A stretch of DNA of 6,381 nucleotides, taken from the NCBI GenBank assembly GCA_015488875.1, contig WFMX01000342.1, positions 1 through 6,381 on the forward strand, in the 5' to 3' direction. How positions within the stretch are numbered: the first letter of the stretch is position 1; the number at the start of each line of letters is the position of its first letter. This DNA comes from Campylobacterota bacterium (GTDB lineage Bacteria > Campylobacterota > Campylobacteria > Campylobacterales > Sulfurovaceae). This document shows, piece after piece, positions 5,698 through 6,381 of this stretch. The notes beneath the pieces were generated by a model. That model was not told where the DNA came from and searched no databases. It saw nothing but the letters and a program-made list of their open reading frames with translations. The translations under genes were made by a program, and so were the position numbers.

Positions 5698-6381
5698 CTA
5701 GAACTTGTAAGATACACCTACATTTACTGTAGAGATTGTGAAGTCACTAGTATAATCCACACCTACATAGTTACTATAAGTGTCATTATATAGACTTGTG
5801 TAGTCAGCGAATGCTGATAGACTTTCGTTGAATGAATAAGATACACCTAGACCCCAAGATAATCCATCAAGATCAAGCGAGCTATCTACAGTAACACTAC
5901 CAGACTTAAAAGTTTGGTCATATGTAGTTTTAGCATAACCAAGTAGTGCATAGACATTAAATGCCTCTGTTACTGGGTACATTGGCTTTACATATATACC
6001 AAAAGCGTCCAATGATGCATCTTGTGATACAAGATTTCCGTTATAGGTGAAATCTGCACCTGTAAGGTCATTCATACCAAACCAATATCTACCTTCGATA
6101 GCTACATATGAGTTAAATTTATAACCTGCTTGTACAAGTAGCTGATCAAAATCTACATCTGCTTGATCTGTTGCACTTATATTTCCTGCTGTATATGTGT
6201 CTGTTTCTGCTACTTTAAGTGCACCATAACCAAGACCTAGGTAAAGACCTGCATCTGTTACTTCTTCTACTACTTCTGGTACTACTACTGTCGGCTCTTC
6301 GATTGGAGCTATGTCTCCACCTGCTACTGCGAATGAACTCATTGCTGCTACTGCTACTGCTGATAATACGATATTTTTCAT
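5698..6381 (-). CDS. Small outer-membrane beta-barrel protein (OmpA/OmpW-like fold)
   Basis: A 227-residue protein whose ATG is the last codon of the window, so its ribosome site and promoter are outside. Residues 1-20 are a signal peptide (KN, Val/Ala core) with a probable signal peptidase I cut after AVA, before GGD. Residues 24-42 are a Pro/Glu/Val-rich segment (APIEEPTVVVPEVVEEV) linking to the barrel. Alternating aromatic/polar strands follow: about 45-56, 79-90, 92-102, 125-136, 141-153, 172-184, 187-197 and 213-227, enough for an eight-stranded barrel. The chain ends VGVSYKF; a C-terminal Phe is the recognised signal for outer-membrane insertion by the Bam complex. It has no peptidoglycan-binding OmpA C-domain. 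It fits the PF13505-type 'outer membrane beta-barrel' family seen often in Campylobacterota. A pore, adhesion or structural role cannot be chosen from sequence. It is transcribed apart from the transpeptidase, given the hairpin after its stop. Confidence 0.9.
   Translation of the reverse strand: MKNIVLSAVAVAAMSSFAVAGGDIAPIEEPTVVVPEVVEEVTDAGLYLGLGYGALKVAETDTYTAGNISATDQADVDFDQLLVQAGYKFNSYVAIEGRYWFGMNDLTGADFTYNGNLVSQDASLDAFGIYVKPMYPVTEAFNVYALLGYAKTTYDQTFKSGSVTVDSSLDLDGLSWGLGVSYSFNESLSAFADYTSLYNDTYSNYVGVDYTSDFTISTVNVGVSYKF

Noticed and set aside
1..6381. CRISPR array, tRNA, rRNA, insertion sequence, phage or toxin-antitoxin genes
   Set aside because: I looked for spaced direct repeats, tRNA-like cloverleafs, terminal inverted repeats and small gene pairs; the gaps total only a few hundred bases and show none of these.

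Overview
This 6.4 kb window (no tools; GC roughly 40% by eye) looks chromosomal and comes from a low-GC Gram-negative bacterium, most likely a Campylobacterota lineage of the Sulfurimonas/Sulfurovum type. The grounds are the small 8-stranded porin-like protein with an ALA-rich signal peptide and 'GGDIAP' mature start, heavy use of ATA and AGA codons, promoters that show a good -10 box but no convincing -35, and the LdtD-class transpeptidase. The genus assignment is inference.

Five complete genes lie on the minus strand, so they read right to left. (1) 6381-5698: a small outer-membrane beta-barrel protein, ending in a strong 10-bp hairpin at 5688-5663. (2) A 135-nt gap holds that hairpin, two tandem 20-bp imperfect repeats and a TATAAT -10 box. 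(3) 5562-3757: a secreted LdtD/YcbB-class L,D-transpeptidase with a GTG start. (4) 3731-2739: a FAD/NAD(P)H oxidoreductase of the YpdA/thioredoxin-reductase-like group that lacks the CxxC pair, 25 nt after the transpeptidase. (5) 2677-626: a soluble hybrid histidine kinase (GAF, HisKA, HATPase, pseudo-receiver, receiver) with a GTG start and its own extended -10 promoter. (6) 598-89: a DUF805-type membrane protein, 27 nt after the kinase, with a near-perfect Shine-Dalgarno. At the left edge, frame 1 of the plus strand (1-102) is open and protein-like; it is probably the C-terminus of a convergent gene overlapping the DUF805 gene by 14 bp.

The layout suggests one transcription unit from the transpeptidase through the DUF805 gene, with an internal promoter that lets the kinase and DUF805 genes be expressed separately. 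The envelope theme is clear for the porin and transpeptidase (outer membrane and peptidoglycan cross-linking). The kinase has no separate response regulator and no DNA-binding output here, so its target is not visible. I found no RNA genes, CRISPR arrays, insertion sequences, phage genes or defence genes, and no gap above 135 nt. I do not see a convincing undescribed multi-gene system; the points most worth a second look are the kinase's pseudo-receiver, the tandem repeats at the transpeptidase promoter, the convergent overlap at the left edge and the cysteine-free YpdA-like enzyme.
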